Positions 35,741 through 44,176 of a DNA stretch of 48,021 nucleotides are shown here, piece by piece. The first letter of the stretch is position 1; each line of letters opens with the position of its first letter. The stretch lies in NCBI GenBank assembly GCA_026692885.1, contig JAPLNJ010001195.1, positions 1-48,021 on the forward strand. The letters run 5' to 3'. The DNA comes from Planctomycetota bacterium (GTDB lineage: Bacteria; Planctomycetota; Planctomycetia; Pirellulales; Pirellulaceae). The notes below the pieces were generated by a model. The model ran no database searches, was not told the origin of the DNA, and worked only from the letters and a program-made list of their open reading frames with translations. The position numbers and the translations under genes were made by a program.

Positions 35741-36838
35741 ATGCCGGAGCGAATTTTCAATTTTTCGGCGGGACCGGCGACGTTGCCAGTCCCTGTCCTG
35801 GAACAAGCCCAACGTGAACTGCTGGCCTTGCCCGGTGCGGGCGCTTCGGTCCTGGAAATCAGTCACCGCAGCAAGCCGTTCGAAGCCATCCTGGACGAGG
35901 CACAAAAGTGCCTGAAGGGGTTGCTCGCGATCCCCGACAACTACAAGATCCTGTTCCTGCAAGGCGGCGCGCGACTGCAATTCTCCATGCTGCCGATGAA
36001 CCTGCTCCGCGGGACCGGCGCCCCGGCCGATTATGTGATCACGGGTTCGTGGGGCAAGTCGGCCCGCGAGGAGGCCGTGAAAGAAGGCGAGATCCGCACT
36101 GTTTGGGACGGCAAAGCGACCAACTACGATCGGCTCCCCAAGACCGGCGAAGTGGCGTTCAACCCTCAGGCGGCCTACGTCCACTTCACATCGAATGAGA
36201 CGATCGAGGGCGTGCAGTTTACCTCCGAACCGGATACAGGCGACGTGCCCCTGGTCTGTGATGCCTCGTCCGACTTCCTGCACCGCCCGCTGGACATCAA
36301 GCGGTATGGCGTGATCTACGCAGGCGCCCAGAAGAACGCCGGCCCCGCCGGGGTCACCATAGTGATCATTCGCGAAGACTTGCTGGCCCGCAGCCAGGAC
36401 TCGTTGCCCGGCTATCTGAACTACAAGACGCAGGTCAAGAACAATTCGATGTGGAACACGCCGCCGGCCTTTTGCGTGTACATGGTGGGACTGGTGTTCC
36501 GCTGGCTCCAGGACACGATCGGCGGCCTGGACAAGATGGTCCAGATCAACCGCGAGAAGGCCCAACTGTTGTACGAAGTAATCGATGCCAGTCAGGGTTT
36601 CTATCGTGGCCACTCTCAGCCCGAATGCCGCTCGGTGATGAACGTCACGTTCCGTCTGCCGAATGAGGATCTGGAGAAGAAGTTCCTCTCGGGAGCCGAG
36701 AAAGCCCAGCTCAGCGGGCTGAAGGGCCACCGTAGCGTGGGCGGCATGCGGGCCTCGATCTACAACGCCATGCCGATCGATGGCGTCCGCGCCCTGCGCG
36801 ACTACATGCGGGATTTTATCGCCCAAAACGCCAGCTGA
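35741..36838 (+). CDS. serC: Phosphoserine aminotransferase
   Basis: SerC converts 3-phosphohydroxypyruvate and glutamate to phosphoserine and 2-oxoglutarate, the second step of serine synthesis, and also acts in pyridoxal phosphate synthesis. The protein has 365 residues, the usual length. Hallmarks are FNFSAGPATLPVPVLEQAQ, the phosphate-binding GGARLQFSMLPMNLL, HFTSNETIEGVQF, and the PLP lysine in YAGAQKNAGPAG (near residue 198). The C-terminal GHRSVGGMRASIYNAMP is also typical. serA, the preceding enzyme of the pathway, lies 248 nt downstream on the same strand, separated by a palindrome. Confidence 0.97.
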   Translation: MPERIFNFSAGPATLPVPVLEQAQRELLALPGAGASVLEISHRSKPFEAILDEAQKCLKGLLAIPDNYKILFLQGGARLQFSMLPMNLLRGTGAPADYVITGSWGKSAREEAVKEGEIRTVWDGKATNYDRLPKTGEVAFNPQAAYVHFTSNETIEGVQFTSEPDTGDVPLVCDASSDFLHRPLDIKRYGVIYAGAQKNAGPAGVTIVIIREDLLARSQDSLPGYLNYKTQVKNNSMWNTPPAFCVYMVGLVFRWLQDTIGGLDKMVQINREKAQLLYEVIDASQGFYRGHSQPECRSVMNVTFRLPNEDLEKKFLSGAEKAQLSGLKGHRSVGGMRASIYNAMPIDGVRALRDYMRDFIAQNAS

Positions 36839-36916
36839 CGGCGCCATGGGGCGGAGTCGCAGCCAAGTCGTTTGACCGTAGGGACAAACGCAGCAACACG
36901 TGCCCTAAGCAAAGTA

Positions 36917-36966
36917 GTCGTCACGCTCCGTCGTGACGACATGTCATCACGGCGGAGCGTGATGAC
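36917..36966. repeat. Double-hairpin palindrome between serC and serA
   Basis: The 50-nt element is a long imperfect inverted repeat overall (GTCGTCACGCTCCG...GGAGCGTGATGAC). Each half is also a small hairpin (GTCGTCACG/CGTGACGAC and TCATCACG/CGTGATGA), so it could fold as one stem or as a cruciform-like pair. It sits about 120 nt before serA. Confidence 0.82.
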
Positions 36967-37086
36967 CACCTTGACATCCGACAGACATTCCTGTCGCGGT
37001 CCTGAGCCGGATACCTGTGATCTGATCCAATCTACCCCTGGGTTTGTCCTTACGCACCCTATGAATTTTGAGAAGGAAGGTGAAGC

Positions 37087-38721
37087 ATGGCCAAGGTGAT
37101 TATTCTCGACAAACTTGCCCAAGAGGGCCTCGACCTGTTGGCTGCCGCCAAGAACAAAGGGATCGAGTATGAAGTCCGCACGGGCCTCAAGGGCGACGCG
37201 CTCCGCGATGCGTTGGCAGAATTTGATGGTGCGATCTGCCGCAGCGGCGTGAAGATCACCGCCCCGGCCCTGGAAGGCAACCGGCGTCTGAAAGCGATCG
37301 TGCGGGCTGGTGTCGGTACCGACAACATCGACAAGACGGCCGCCACCCGGCAAGGTATCATTGTGATGAACACGCCCAGCGGCAATACGCTGAGCACGGC
37401 CGAACACGCCTTCGCCTTGATGATGGCGTTGTCCCGCAATATCCATCCCGCCTACCAGAGTTTGGTCGAAGGCAAGTGGGAGAAGTCCGCCTACATGGGC
37501 ACCCAACTGGCTGATAAGACCGTGGGTATCGTCGGCCTAGGCCGGATCGGCAAGGAATTCGCCAAACGCGCGTTGGCGTTCGAGATGCGGGTCATCGGAT
37601 ACGATCCGTTCCTATCGGCCGAGACCGCCGCGGCGTTGGGCATCGAACGCGTCGAAAACGTCCGCGACATGCTGCCCAAGATCGACTACCTGACGGTTCA
37701 CACGCCGTTGACCCAGGACACCAAGCACTTGATCGGCCGCGCCGAACTCGATTTATTGAAACCGGGCGTGCGGTTGATCAACGCCGCGCGGGGCGGGATT
37801 TACGATGAGGCCGCGTTGGTCGAGGGTCTCCAGAGCGGCAAGATCGGCGGCGTGGCGCTGGACGTGTTCGAGGAAGAACCGTGCACCAAGAGCCCGCTGT
37901 ACGGCCTGAAAAACGTGGTCTGCACACCCCACTTGGGCGCCAGCACGGAGGAGGCGCAGACCCAGGTCGCCGTGGAAGCCGTGCAACTGTTGACCAACTT
38001 CCTGACCACCGGCGAGATCCGCCACGCCGTGAACGTGGCCTCCGTCGATCCGAAAACGCTGGAAGCCATCCGCGGCTACCTGGACGTCGCCTACCGCCTC
38101 GGCCGACTGCTGGCCCAGTGGAAAGAGGGGGCCGCGGCAGACTGCGCACTGAGCTACCGCGGGGCCGTGGCCGATAAGAATACGCACTTGCTGACTGCGG
38201 CCTTCTGTGCGGGTCTGCTCGAAGGTTCGATGAGCGAAGACGTCAACATCGTCAACGCCGAAGTGCTGCTCCGCGAGCACGGCGTCCAGTTGACCGAGGA
38301 AAGCCACAGCCGGGTGGGCGTGTTCAGTTCCGCGATCACCGCGCACCTGACCTGCAACGGCCACAAGTTCACCGCCGCTGGCACGTTGTTCGGCAACAAT
38401 ATGCCGCGTTTGATTCGCCTCGGCGACTACCGGCTGGAAGCCTATCTGGACGGCAATCTGCTGATCTTCAATCACGGCGACGTGCCGGGTGTGATCGGTT
38501 CGGTGGGCACCATCTTCGGCAAGCACGGCGTGAACATCGGCCAGATGTCCGTGGGGCGGGCCAGCGACAAACCGGGCGGCAGCGCCATCGGTGTGTTGTA
38601 TCTGGACAGCCAACCACCGCAGGCCGCGATTGACGAGGTGGCAGCTCACCCCCATGTCCAGCGAGTGAAGATCATCCAGTTGCCTAACGCGGGGCAAATG
38701 CCGCCCTGGATGCAAGGCTAG
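37087..38721 (+). CDS. serA: D-3-phosphoglycerate dehydrogenase (long form with ACT domain)
   Basis: SerA oxidises 3-phosphoglycerate to 3-phosphohydroxypyruvate with NAD+, the first step of serine synthesis. At 544 residues it is the long type, with substrate- and NAD-binding domains, an intervening (ASB) domain and a C-terminal ACT domain. The Rossmann motif is GIVGLGRIGKEFA and the catalytic His282 lies in CTPHLGAST. The ACT region includes HGDVPGVIGSVGTIFGKHGV and usually gives feedback inhibition by serine. AAGGAAGG lies just upstream of the ATG. The GT2 glycosyltransferase gene begins 26 nt after the stop, with a G-rich run between. Confidence 0.97.
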   Translation: MAKVIILDKLAQEGLDLLAAAKNKGIEYEVRTGLKGDALRDALAEFDGAICRSGVKITAPALEGNRRLKAIVRAGVGTDNIDKTAATRQGIIVMNTPSGNTLSTAEHAFALMMALSRNIHPAYQSLVEGKWEKSAYMGTQLADKTVGIVGLGRIGKEFAKRALAFEMRVIGYDPFLSAETAAALGIERVENVRDMLPKIDYLTVHTPLTQDTKHLIGRAELDLLKPGVRLINAARGGIYDEAALVEGLQSGKIGGVALDVFEEEPCTKSPLYGLKNVVCTPHLGASTEEAQTQVAVEAVQLLTNFLTTGEIRHAVNVASVDPKTLEAIRGYLDVAYRLGRLLAQWKEGAAADCALSYRGAVADKNTHLLTAAFCAGLLEGSMSEDVNIVNAEVLLREHGVQLTEESHSRVGVFSSAITAHLTCNGHKFTAAGTLFGNNMPRLIRLGDYRLEAYLDGNLLIFNHGDVPGVIGSVGTIFGKHGVNIGQMSVGRASDKPGGSAIGVLYLDSQPPQAAIDEVAAHPHVQRVKIIQLPNAGQMPPWMQG

Positions 38722-38723
38722 TC

Positions 38724-38740
38724 GGGGCAGGGCAGGGGGG
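38724..38740 (+). other. G-tract repeat between serA and the GT2 gene
   Basis: GGGG, GGG and GGGGGG tracts are separated by CA. The unit GCAGGG is shared with 30528, 40691 and 41431. It lies where the ribosome-binding site of the next gene (GTG at 38748) should be, so it may act as a G-rich Shine-Dalgarno as well as a quadruplex-prone site. Confidence 0.55.
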
Positions 38741-38747
38741 ATACCCA

Positions 38748-39470
38748 GTGGATTCGCCCAGCAATGCACTGGACCGCGTCACGGTGATCATTCCGGCGCT
38801 GAATGAAGCGCAGGCCTTGCCCCTGGTACTTCGCGACTTGCCGGCCGTGGGCCAAGTGATCGTGATCGACAACGGCAGCACGGACAACACGGCCAGCGTC
38901 GCCACGCAACAGGGTGCCATGGTCGTGCCGGAACCGCAGCGTGGCTACGGGGCCGCCTGCCTGCGAGGCTTACTGGCGATCCGGGAATTCACGGCGCAGG
39001 GGCGGTCCGAACCGCGAATCGTGGTCTTCGTCGATGCCGACTACAGCGATCATCCCGAACTGTTGCCGCAACTCGTCGCACCGCTATTCGACGACACCGC
39101 TGACTTCGTCCTCGGCTCGCGTCTGCTGGGGCAACGCGAACCGGGCGCCATGCCGCCCCAGAGCGTCTACGGCAATCGCCTGGCGTGCTTCCTGATGCGG
39201 GTCTTGTTCGCTGCGCACTACACAGATTTGGGACCGTTTCGGGCGATCCGCTACGATCGGTTATGCGGCTTGCACATGGAGGACCGCAATTTCGGGTGGA
39301 CCATCGAAATGCAGATCAAAGCCGTGCGGGCAGGCTTGCGCATCCGCGAGATTCCGGTCCCGTACCGCCGTCGCGTCGGCCAGAGTAAAATCAGCGGCAC
39401 CCTGAGCGGCACACTCCGCGCCGGCACGAAGATCCTAACCACCATCGCCAAGTACGGCTGGCGTCGGTAG
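38748..39470 (+). CDS. Family 2 glycosyltransferase
   Basis: This 240-residue GT-A enzyme starts at a GTG. The nucleotide-sugar-binding region reads VTVIIPALNEAQALPLVLRD and VIVIDNGSTDNTA. The metal-binding DxD is VFVDADYSDHPE, and the conserved acceptor-side segment is DLGPFRAIRYDRL. It resembles polyprenyl-phosphate mannosyl/glucosyltransferases (DPM1-like) but lacks C-terminal membrane helices. It would make a lipid-linked sugar donor. The next gene encodes a polytopic GT-C-type membrane protein that could use such a donor, and only 33 nt separate them, so a two-gene unit is likely. The substrate is unknown. Confidence 0.9.
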   Translation: MDSPSNALDRVTVIIPALNEAQALPLVLRDLPAVGQVIVIDNGSTDNTASVATQQGAMVVPEPQRGYGAACLRGLLAIREFTAQGRSEPRIVVFVDADYSDHPELLPQLVAPLFDDTADFVLGSRLLGQREPGAMPPQSVYGNRLACFLMRVLFAAHYTDLGPFRAIRYDRLCGLHMEDRNFGWTIEMQIKAVRAGLRIREIPVPYRRRVGQSKISGTLSGTLRAGTKILTTIAKYGWRR

Positions 39471-39503
39471 GGCAGGGGAGATCGTAGTTCGAGACCATGG
39501 TTT

Positions 39504-41423
39504 ATGGTGAACGCGGAAATCCCCACTCCCGCAACCAGCCCACCACGCTGCCCTTGGCGGGATCGAAACCTCGCTGGCCTGGCCTTGTTGGCCGCGATTT
39601 CTTGTGGCCTGTATGTTTCCGTGGCTGTACTGAGCCTGCGTTTCGAGCACAACACGCCCGCGACCGAGCGGCCCATCCTGCCCGTCGTACTCCTGCTGGC
39701 GGCCGCGTTCGCGATCTACTTGATTGCCATCCGGCTCGCTGCACGGGCCAAACAGGATCGGAGTTTGGTGACCGTGCTGCTCGGTTCGTCCATCGCCTTT
39801 CGGATCATCCTGCTGTCCTCGACACCCATCCAGGAAATCGACATCTATCGTTACCTGTGGGATGGCGCCGTGCTGCGCGCGGGCGTCAGCCCGTTTCGGT
39901 ACAGTCCCCAGCAAGTGCGCCACGCGTCCATCGACCTTTCCCTTCCGGACGATCTGGAGCGGTTGGTCCGTCTGCGCGATACGGAACCCTCGTTGAAGAC
40001 CGTGCTCGATCGCATCCACTACGGCCAGTTACCCACGGTCTATCCGCCGGTCAGCCAACTGGTCTTTGCCGCCGCGGCGTGGACCACGCCGGACGAGGCC
40101 ACGGTCGCGGTGCGCATCGCGGTCATGAAGACCTGGATGATCGCCTGGGACGTGGCGACGTTGGTGCTCGTCATGCGGCTGCTGATACTCGTCCGCCGTC
40201 CCCTCGGCCTGTGCCTGATCTACGGTTGGTGCCCGCTGCTGCTCAAAGAGGTGGCCAACAGCGGCCACCTGGACGCGCTGGCCGTGTTCCTGACGACGCT
40301 GTCCGTGTATCTACTCGTGCGGCTCTGGGTTGGAGGGGACAGCGCGAAATTGGCCGGACGGGTGGCGCGGGGTCGGGTGTACGAATTTCAGTTCTTGCGG
40401 CCTACAGCCCATGTTTCGGAAAAGCGTTTCACCGCAAGAACTGAAATTCGTACACCCGATCCCTGTTTCCTCCGGTCGCCGCTGTTCGCCCTGAGCGCCG
40501 CCGTGGTCCTGGCCCTGGCAGTCGGGGCCAAGCTCTATCCCGTCATCCTGGCTCCGCTGTTGGCCGTTGGCGCGGCCCGTTGTCTCGGCTGGCGCTGGTC
40601 CGTTGCCACGTTGCTGGTGTTCGTGATCACCACCAGCTTCGTCCTCTGGCCCATGGTGCCGGTTGAACTTGTTTCACGTTCCGCGCGGCAGGGAGCAGGG
40701 CAGGGGGGGGTAGCTCCGGACGTCACATCACCCCAGCCCAAGGCTGCAGCCGCGGAGGACGACGCCTCTCCGCCCTTTGTACAGGATGCCCAGGACCCCA
40801 GTCTCGGCCTGCAGACCTTCCTTCGCCGCTGGGAAATGAACGAGTTTCTGTTCCTGCTGGTCTTCGAGAATCTGAAGCCTGCCAAGGCAATCAAGGCCGC
40901 TGAGACCGCTTGGTTTTCGGTCTTGCCGGAGAGTCTCCGGGAACCGCTGATAGCGACCATGCAATCGCACTTTCCCGTCGACGAATGGGAAGCTGCCTTT
41001 TGGCTCGCACGCGGCATTACGGCCATCGCCTTCGTCGTGCTGGCCCTGTGGTTGGTCCGCCGTGTCAGCCGCGCCGCCGATCCCGCGGTGTGGCTGGAGT
41101 CTGCCTTCCTGACGGTGGCCTGGTTCTGGCTGCTCTCTCCGACGCAGAACCCGTGGTACTGGACGTGGGCCTTGCCGCTGTTGCCGTTCGCCCGCAGTCG
41201 CGTGTGGCTAGCGCTGAGCGGCCTGGTGTTGCTCTACTACTTCCGCTTTTGGCTGCGTTACCACTTCCCCGCGGAGCCCGTGCTCGGCACGTCGTATCGC
41301 GGCGAAGTCTTTTTCGATCTCGTAATGACCTGGGTGGAATACGCCCCATGGTTCGTCTGCCTGGGCCTCGGAGCGATCTTTCGGGCAGGGACGACGAGAA
41401 CCGCGCCGCCAGCGGCTGAATAA
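39504..41423 (+). CDS. GT87/GT-C-like polytopic membrane glycosyltransferase
   Basis: This 639-residue protein has about ten or more membrane helices. The first extracytoplasmic loop carries EIDIYRYLWDGAVLRAGVSP, the acidic motif expected in GT-C mannosyltransferases that use polyprenyl-phosphate sugars (GT87/DUF2029-like). Later helices include LYPVILAPLLAVGAARCLG and FWLLSPTQNPWYWTWALPLL. Two soluble loops look added. Residues about 290-319 (RVYEFQFLRPTAH...) are encoded by a perfect 28-bp palindrome. Residues about 397-430 follow a G-rich run (RQGAGQGGVAPD) and are Ala/Asp-rich. It partners the GT2 gene just upstream. A diverged copy of part of its 3' end occurs at 42812-42860. Family level is good, substrate unknown. 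Confidence 0.8.
   Translation: MVNAEIPTPATSPPRCPWRDRNLAGLALLAAISCGLYVSVAVLSLRFEHNTPATERPILPVVLLLAAAFAIYLIAIRLAARAKQDRSLVTVLLGSSIAFRIILLSSTPIQEIDIYRYLWDGAVLRAGVSPFRYSPQQVRHASIDLSLPDDLERLVRLRDTEPSLKTVLDRIHYGQLPTVYPPVSQLVFAAAAWTTPDEATVAVRIAVMKTWMIAWDVATLVLVMRLLILVRRPLGLCLIYGWCPLLLKEVANSGHLDALAVFLTTLSVYLLVRLWVGGDSAKLAGRVARGRVYEFQFLRPTAHVSEKRFTARTEIRTPDPCFLRSPLFALSAAVVLALAVGAKLYPVILAPLLAVGAARCLGWRWSVATLLVFVITTSFVLWPMVPVELVSRSARQGAGQGGVAPDVTSPQPKAAAAEDDASPPFVQDAQDPSLGLQTFLRRWEMNEFLFLLVFENLKPAKAIKAAETAWFSVLPESLREPLIATMQSHFPVDEWEAAFWLARGITAIAFVVLALWLVRRVSRAADPAVWLESAFLTVAWFWLLSPTQNPWYWTWALPLLPFARSRVWLALSGLVLLYYFRFWLRYHFPAEPVLGTSYRGEVFFDLVMTWVEYAPWFVCLGLGAIFRAGTTRTAPPAAE
40373..40459. repeat. Perfect 28-bp palindrome inserted in frame in a membrane-protein gene
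   Basis: The arms 40373-40400 and 40432-40459 are exact inverse copies (TCGGGTGTACGAATTTCAGT...) around a 31-nt loop. The element preserves the reading frame and encodes a hydrophilic loop between two membrane helices. Its AT content differs from the flanks. Confidence 0.92.
40691..40710 (+). other. G-tract repeat inside the GT87-like gene
   Basis: GGG, GGG and a run of eight G are separated by 2-4 nt and encode Gln/Gly residues in a soluble loop. It is the same GCAGGG unit as at 30528 and 38724. Confidence 0.55.
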
Positions 41424-41797
41424 TTCGGCAGGGTAGGGGGGGGCCTTGATCGTCAGGTTGCCAACGGCTGTCAGTGCGGTCAACGGTCGGGGTGGCTGGC
41501 GGCTGAGCCTAAGCGAAGCCCCAGTCCCCGATTTCTGGAGCATCGCTGCGATCTGCCCCAGCCACCCTGCCCGCCTGCCGCGAGCATTTCGCAAGGTTAC
41601 GATTATTGAGTCCTAGGTAGCCAATGACATGGGAGGGCGAGGCTCCTGCCGAGCCGGAGCGGGCCGTCAGGGACGGCCCACGGCTCCGCGGGAGCGTCGC
41701 CCTCCCAAGCCACGTTCTCTCGTTTTCCATTGGCAACCTAGGACTCAATAAGGCCCCGAGGCTTGACGCCGTTGGCAACTGGCGAAACAATCTTTAC
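41424..41797. other. Intergenic region made of nested palindromes
   Basis: This 374-nt gap lies before the Rpn nuclease gene. Almost all of it belongs to a G-tract (41431-41443) and nested inverted repeats (41457-41779). No separate gene was recognised. Confidence 0.7.
41457..41779. repeat. Multiply nested palindromes upstream of the Rpn nuclease
   Basis: The outermost arms GTTGCCAACGGC (41457-41468) and GCCGTTGGCAAC (41768-41779) are perfect. Within them lies a 23-bp pair with one mismatch (41604-41626 and 41728-41750, TATTGAGTCCTAGGT...). Inside that is a 29-bp imperfect pair (41628-41656 and 41681-41709, GGGAGGGCGAGGCTCC...). A small GGGCCGTC/GACGGCCC hairpin sits in the middle. A reversed copy of the outer arm of the 32146 element is at 41584-41607. 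The pattern suggests repeated insertion of one palindrome into another. Confidence 0.85.
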
Positions 41798-42784
41798 ATG
41801 GCCATTCTGGGAATCGATCCGAAGAACGACTACGCCTTCAAATGTGTGTTTGGTAGCGAGCGGCATACCGGCGTGCTGATTCACATGCTGAACGCCGTCT
41901 TGAAACCACCGCCCGAGCGGCGTGTGATCCACGTCACGATCCTAAATCCGTTCACCGAAACGGTGGCGTTGGACGAGAAACTGGCCATCCTGGACATCCG
42001 CGCCCGCGACCAGAGCGGCCGGCAATTTAATGTCGAGATGCAGATGGTCACGCGTCCCAGTCTGCGCGGTCGGTTCCTGTACTACTGGGCCAAGCTGTAC
42101 AGTGGCCAGTTGCAATCGGGCGACCAGTACGAATCGCTCGAATCGGTGGTTTCGATTTGTTTCATTGATGGTCGGCTTTTTCCCGAAACCGACGCCTACC
42201 ATCTGCCGTTCGGGCTGTGGGATCCGAGCACAGGTTTGGCCTTCAGCGACGATTTGGCGATTCACTTATTCCAATTGCCAAACTTCACGAAGACTGCCGA
42301 CGAGCTTACCGATGCGCTGGACTTGTGGTTGTATTTCCTCAATAATGGGAACGGGTTGGACCCGGAGAATCTGCCCGCGCGATTGCGGGTCGCGGAGGTG
42401 AAAGAGGCCATGAGCGTGTTGCGAGAAGTGACCCAAGATGAGCTCGAACGGGCGCGCTATTACGATCGCGAGAAAGCCCGAATGGATGCGTTGAGCTGGG
42501 AGAAAGCCCTGGAACGACGACACGCCAAGGCGATGGCGGAGGCCCAGGCCCAGTCGCTGGCGGAAGGACGCGAGGAAGGACGCGAGGAAGGACGCGCGGA
42601 AGGACGCGCGGCAGGACGCGCGGAAGGACGCGCGGAAGGACGCGCGGAAGCTTTGATCGGTCAGGTGCGTCTCTGCGAGCGGTTCCTGCGTCGGCCGTCG
42701 CGGCCGGATGAGCAGTTGCAGGCGCTGTCGGTGGACGAACTCCAACGCTTGGTGGACCAGCTGCGCAGCGAACTGGACCGCTAG
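41798..42784 (+). CDS. Rpn-family PD-(D/E)XK nuclease/transposase-like protein
   Basis: This 328-residue protein belongs to the recombination-promoting nuclease (Rpn)/PDDEXK_2 family. It starts like the family (MAILGIDPKNDYAFKCVFGS). The nuclease core is D66 in AILDIRARDQ and E80-x-Q82 in FNVEMQM. Known Rpn proteins are RecA-independent DNA nucleases linked to gene transfer, and some act in phage defence. After a helical middle part, residues about 256-284 are seven copies of a 12-nt repeat encoding Gly-Arg-(Glu/Ala)-Glu/Ala, a low-complexity charged stretch often seen in this family. The ATG at 41798 is chosen by similarity; the ribosome site is weak. It lies directly downstream of the nested palindromes, which may be its substrates or just an insertion hot spot. 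Confidence 0.88.
   Translation: MAILGIDPKNDYAFKCVFGSERHTGVLIHMLNAVLKPPPERRVIHVTILNPFTETVALDEKLAILDIRARDQSGRQFNVEMQMVTRPSLRGRFLYYWAKLYSGQLQSGDQYESLESVVSICFIDGRLFPETDAYHLPFGLWDPSTGLAFSDDLAIHLFQLPNFTKTADELTDALDLWLYFLNNGNGLDPENLPARLRVAEVKEAMSVLREVTQDELERARYYDREKARMDALSWEKALERRHAKAMAEAQAQSLAEGREEGREEGRAEGRAAGRAEGRAEGRAEALIGQVRLCERFLRRPSRPDEQLQALSVDELQRLVDQLRSELDR
42566..42649 (+). repeat. 12-nt tandem repeat, seven copies, coding
   Basis: The unit is GGACGCG followed by AGGAA or CGGAA/CGGCA. It encodes a Gly-Arg-rich charged tract in the Rpn protein. Copies three to seven are nearly identical, so recent slippage is likely. There are no spacers, so it is not a CRISPR. Confidence 0.9.
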
Positions 42785-42811
42785 GCGTCAACCTGACTGC
42801 GGTTGCTGTTC

Positions 42812-42860
42812 GCTGGTGATCGCGTGTGGCTGGCGTTAAGCGGCCTCGTGCCGCTCTACT
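42812..42860 (+). pseudogene. Duplicated fragment of the GT87-like gene 3' region
   Basis: The segment coding DRVWLALSGLVPLYYL is about 85 percent identical over some 42 nt to 41199-41243 in the GT87-like gene (RVWLALSGLVLLYYF). It is out of context here, between the Rpn gene and a TPR gene. The fragment is probably left from a duplication or displaced by insertion of the palindrome/Rpn block. Confidence 0.6.
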
Positions 42861-42925
42861 ATCTCAAACCGGAGATGTTGTATGCGTTGGTCAAAACTTA
42901 CCTCCAAGTGAGCGGGCCACCAAGC

Positions 42926-44176
42926 ATGTCGCACTGCTCTGACATGACAAGTTCACAACGAGTGCGAGGAGAGGAGGCAGCCCGGCGGCGCAGGCTTCTG
43001 CTGGCGGGCAGCGCCGTGCTGGTGGTCGCTACGGCGGTCCTCTCCTTCTCCATGCCGGACTGGTGGACGGCGCTGGCGGGGCACCGCTGGGAACGAGACT
43101 TCGAATCGGGCGAGACGCACCTGGATCGTAGTCAGGACGCTTTTCCCGAGCCGGCGTTCGCGCCCCAGGCCACGATCGAGGATCTCACACTCGCCACCAC
43201 GCAAGCCGTGGACGATCTGGTCGCCGCTTACCCTGAGACCTGGGCGCCGCTGCATGTCTTGGCTCGCTGGCAGTACAGTCTGCGCAACACCGCCGAAGCG
43301 GTCCGGCTCTGGGAGCGGTGTGCTCAGCGGGATCCGCAGCACGCCGAAGTGTATCTGGGCATCGGATCCGTGGCCAAGGAAAGTGGGGATTACCGCAAGG
43401 CCGAGGAGATGTTCCGCAGGACGCTGGCCCTGGCTCCCGGCAACGACGCTGCCAGTATCGCTTTGGCGGAAACATGTCTGCAACAAGGCCAACTGCAGGA
43501 AGCGGTGGCCACGCTGGAAGAGTACCTGAAGACACATCCGATCTCTGCGCCGGTCGCCGACTGCTTGGGGCAGTCCTGTTTGCAGCTCAAGGCTTACCAA
43601 AAGGCCTGCCAAGCCCTGGAAGAGAGCCTCCGGATCAATCCCCACAACCGCAGCGCGTGCTATGGCCTGGCGCGCGCGTACGCCAGCCTCGGTCAACAGG
43701 AAAGATCCCACCAGTACATGCAGAAGTTTCGGGATCTGGCGGCCCGCGACGGTGATAGTTCCAACGCAGCCAGAGACCGTGCCGAGGTCCTGCTGACCGA
43801 CTTGCCGTTGGTGCGCCAAAGCGCGGCGCAGACGCTGATCGATGTGGCCAACGTGTACCGCGATCAGGGATGTCTGGATAAGGCGGAAGGGATGTGGCGC
43901 CGAGCCGCAGTTCTGGATGGGAAGAACCTGACCTGCCGGGCCGAACTGGCGCTGCGCTATGAACGGACCAACCGCGAACGCGAGGCCCTGCGGATGTGCG
44001 AGCAACTCCGCGACTTGGAGCCGGGCAACGCTGACCACTGGTTGGACGTCGGCGTGCTGAACGGCCGGTTGGGCCACTATGACGCCGCGCTGGCCGCCGT
44101 GGCCAAGGCCGTCCAGATGGCTCCCGACAAGCCCCAGTATCGCCAGGCCTACGAGCTGATTCAGCAGGGGGAGTGA
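42926..44176 (+). CDS. Membrane-anchored TPR protein
   Basis: This is a protein of about 416 residues. A basic N-terminus (EEAARRRRLLLAG) leads into one membrane helix (SAVLVVATAVLSFSM), then a long series of tetratricopeptide repeats, for example HVLARWQYSLRNTAEAVRLW, GSVAKESGDYRKAEEMFRR, LAETCLQQGQLQEAVATLEE and DVGVLNGRLGHYDAALAAV. The TPR part would lie outside the cytoplasm and mediate protein contacts. The frame is open upstream to 42803 through the duplicated GT87 fragment, so the true start is uncertain. ATG 42926 (or 42944) is chosen because translation then begins near the anchor, though the ribosome site is weak. No partner is apparent. Confidence 0.78.
   Translation: MSHCSDMTSSQRVRGEEAARRRRLLLAGSAVLVVATAVLSFSMPDWWTALAGHRWERDFESGETHLDRSQDAFPEPAFAPQATIEDLTLATTQAVDDLVAAYPETWAPLHVLARWQYSLRNTAEAVRLWERCAQRDPQHAEVYLGIGSVAKESGDYRKAEEMFRRTLALAPGNDAASIALAETCLQQGQLQEAVATLEEYLKTHPISAPVADCLGQSCLQLKAYQKACQALEESLRINPHNRSACYGLARAYASLGQQERSHQYMQKFRDLAARDGDSSNAARDRAEVLLTDLPLVRQSAAQTLIDVANVYRDQGCLDKAEGMWRRAAVLDGKNLTCRAELALRYERTNREREALRMCEQLRDLEPGNADHWLDVGVLNGRLGHYDAALAAVAKAVQMAPDKPQYRQAYELIQQGE

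Noticed and set aside
42566..42649. CRISPR-like tandem repeat
   Set aside because: The 12-nt units have no spacers and are in frame inside the Rpn gene.
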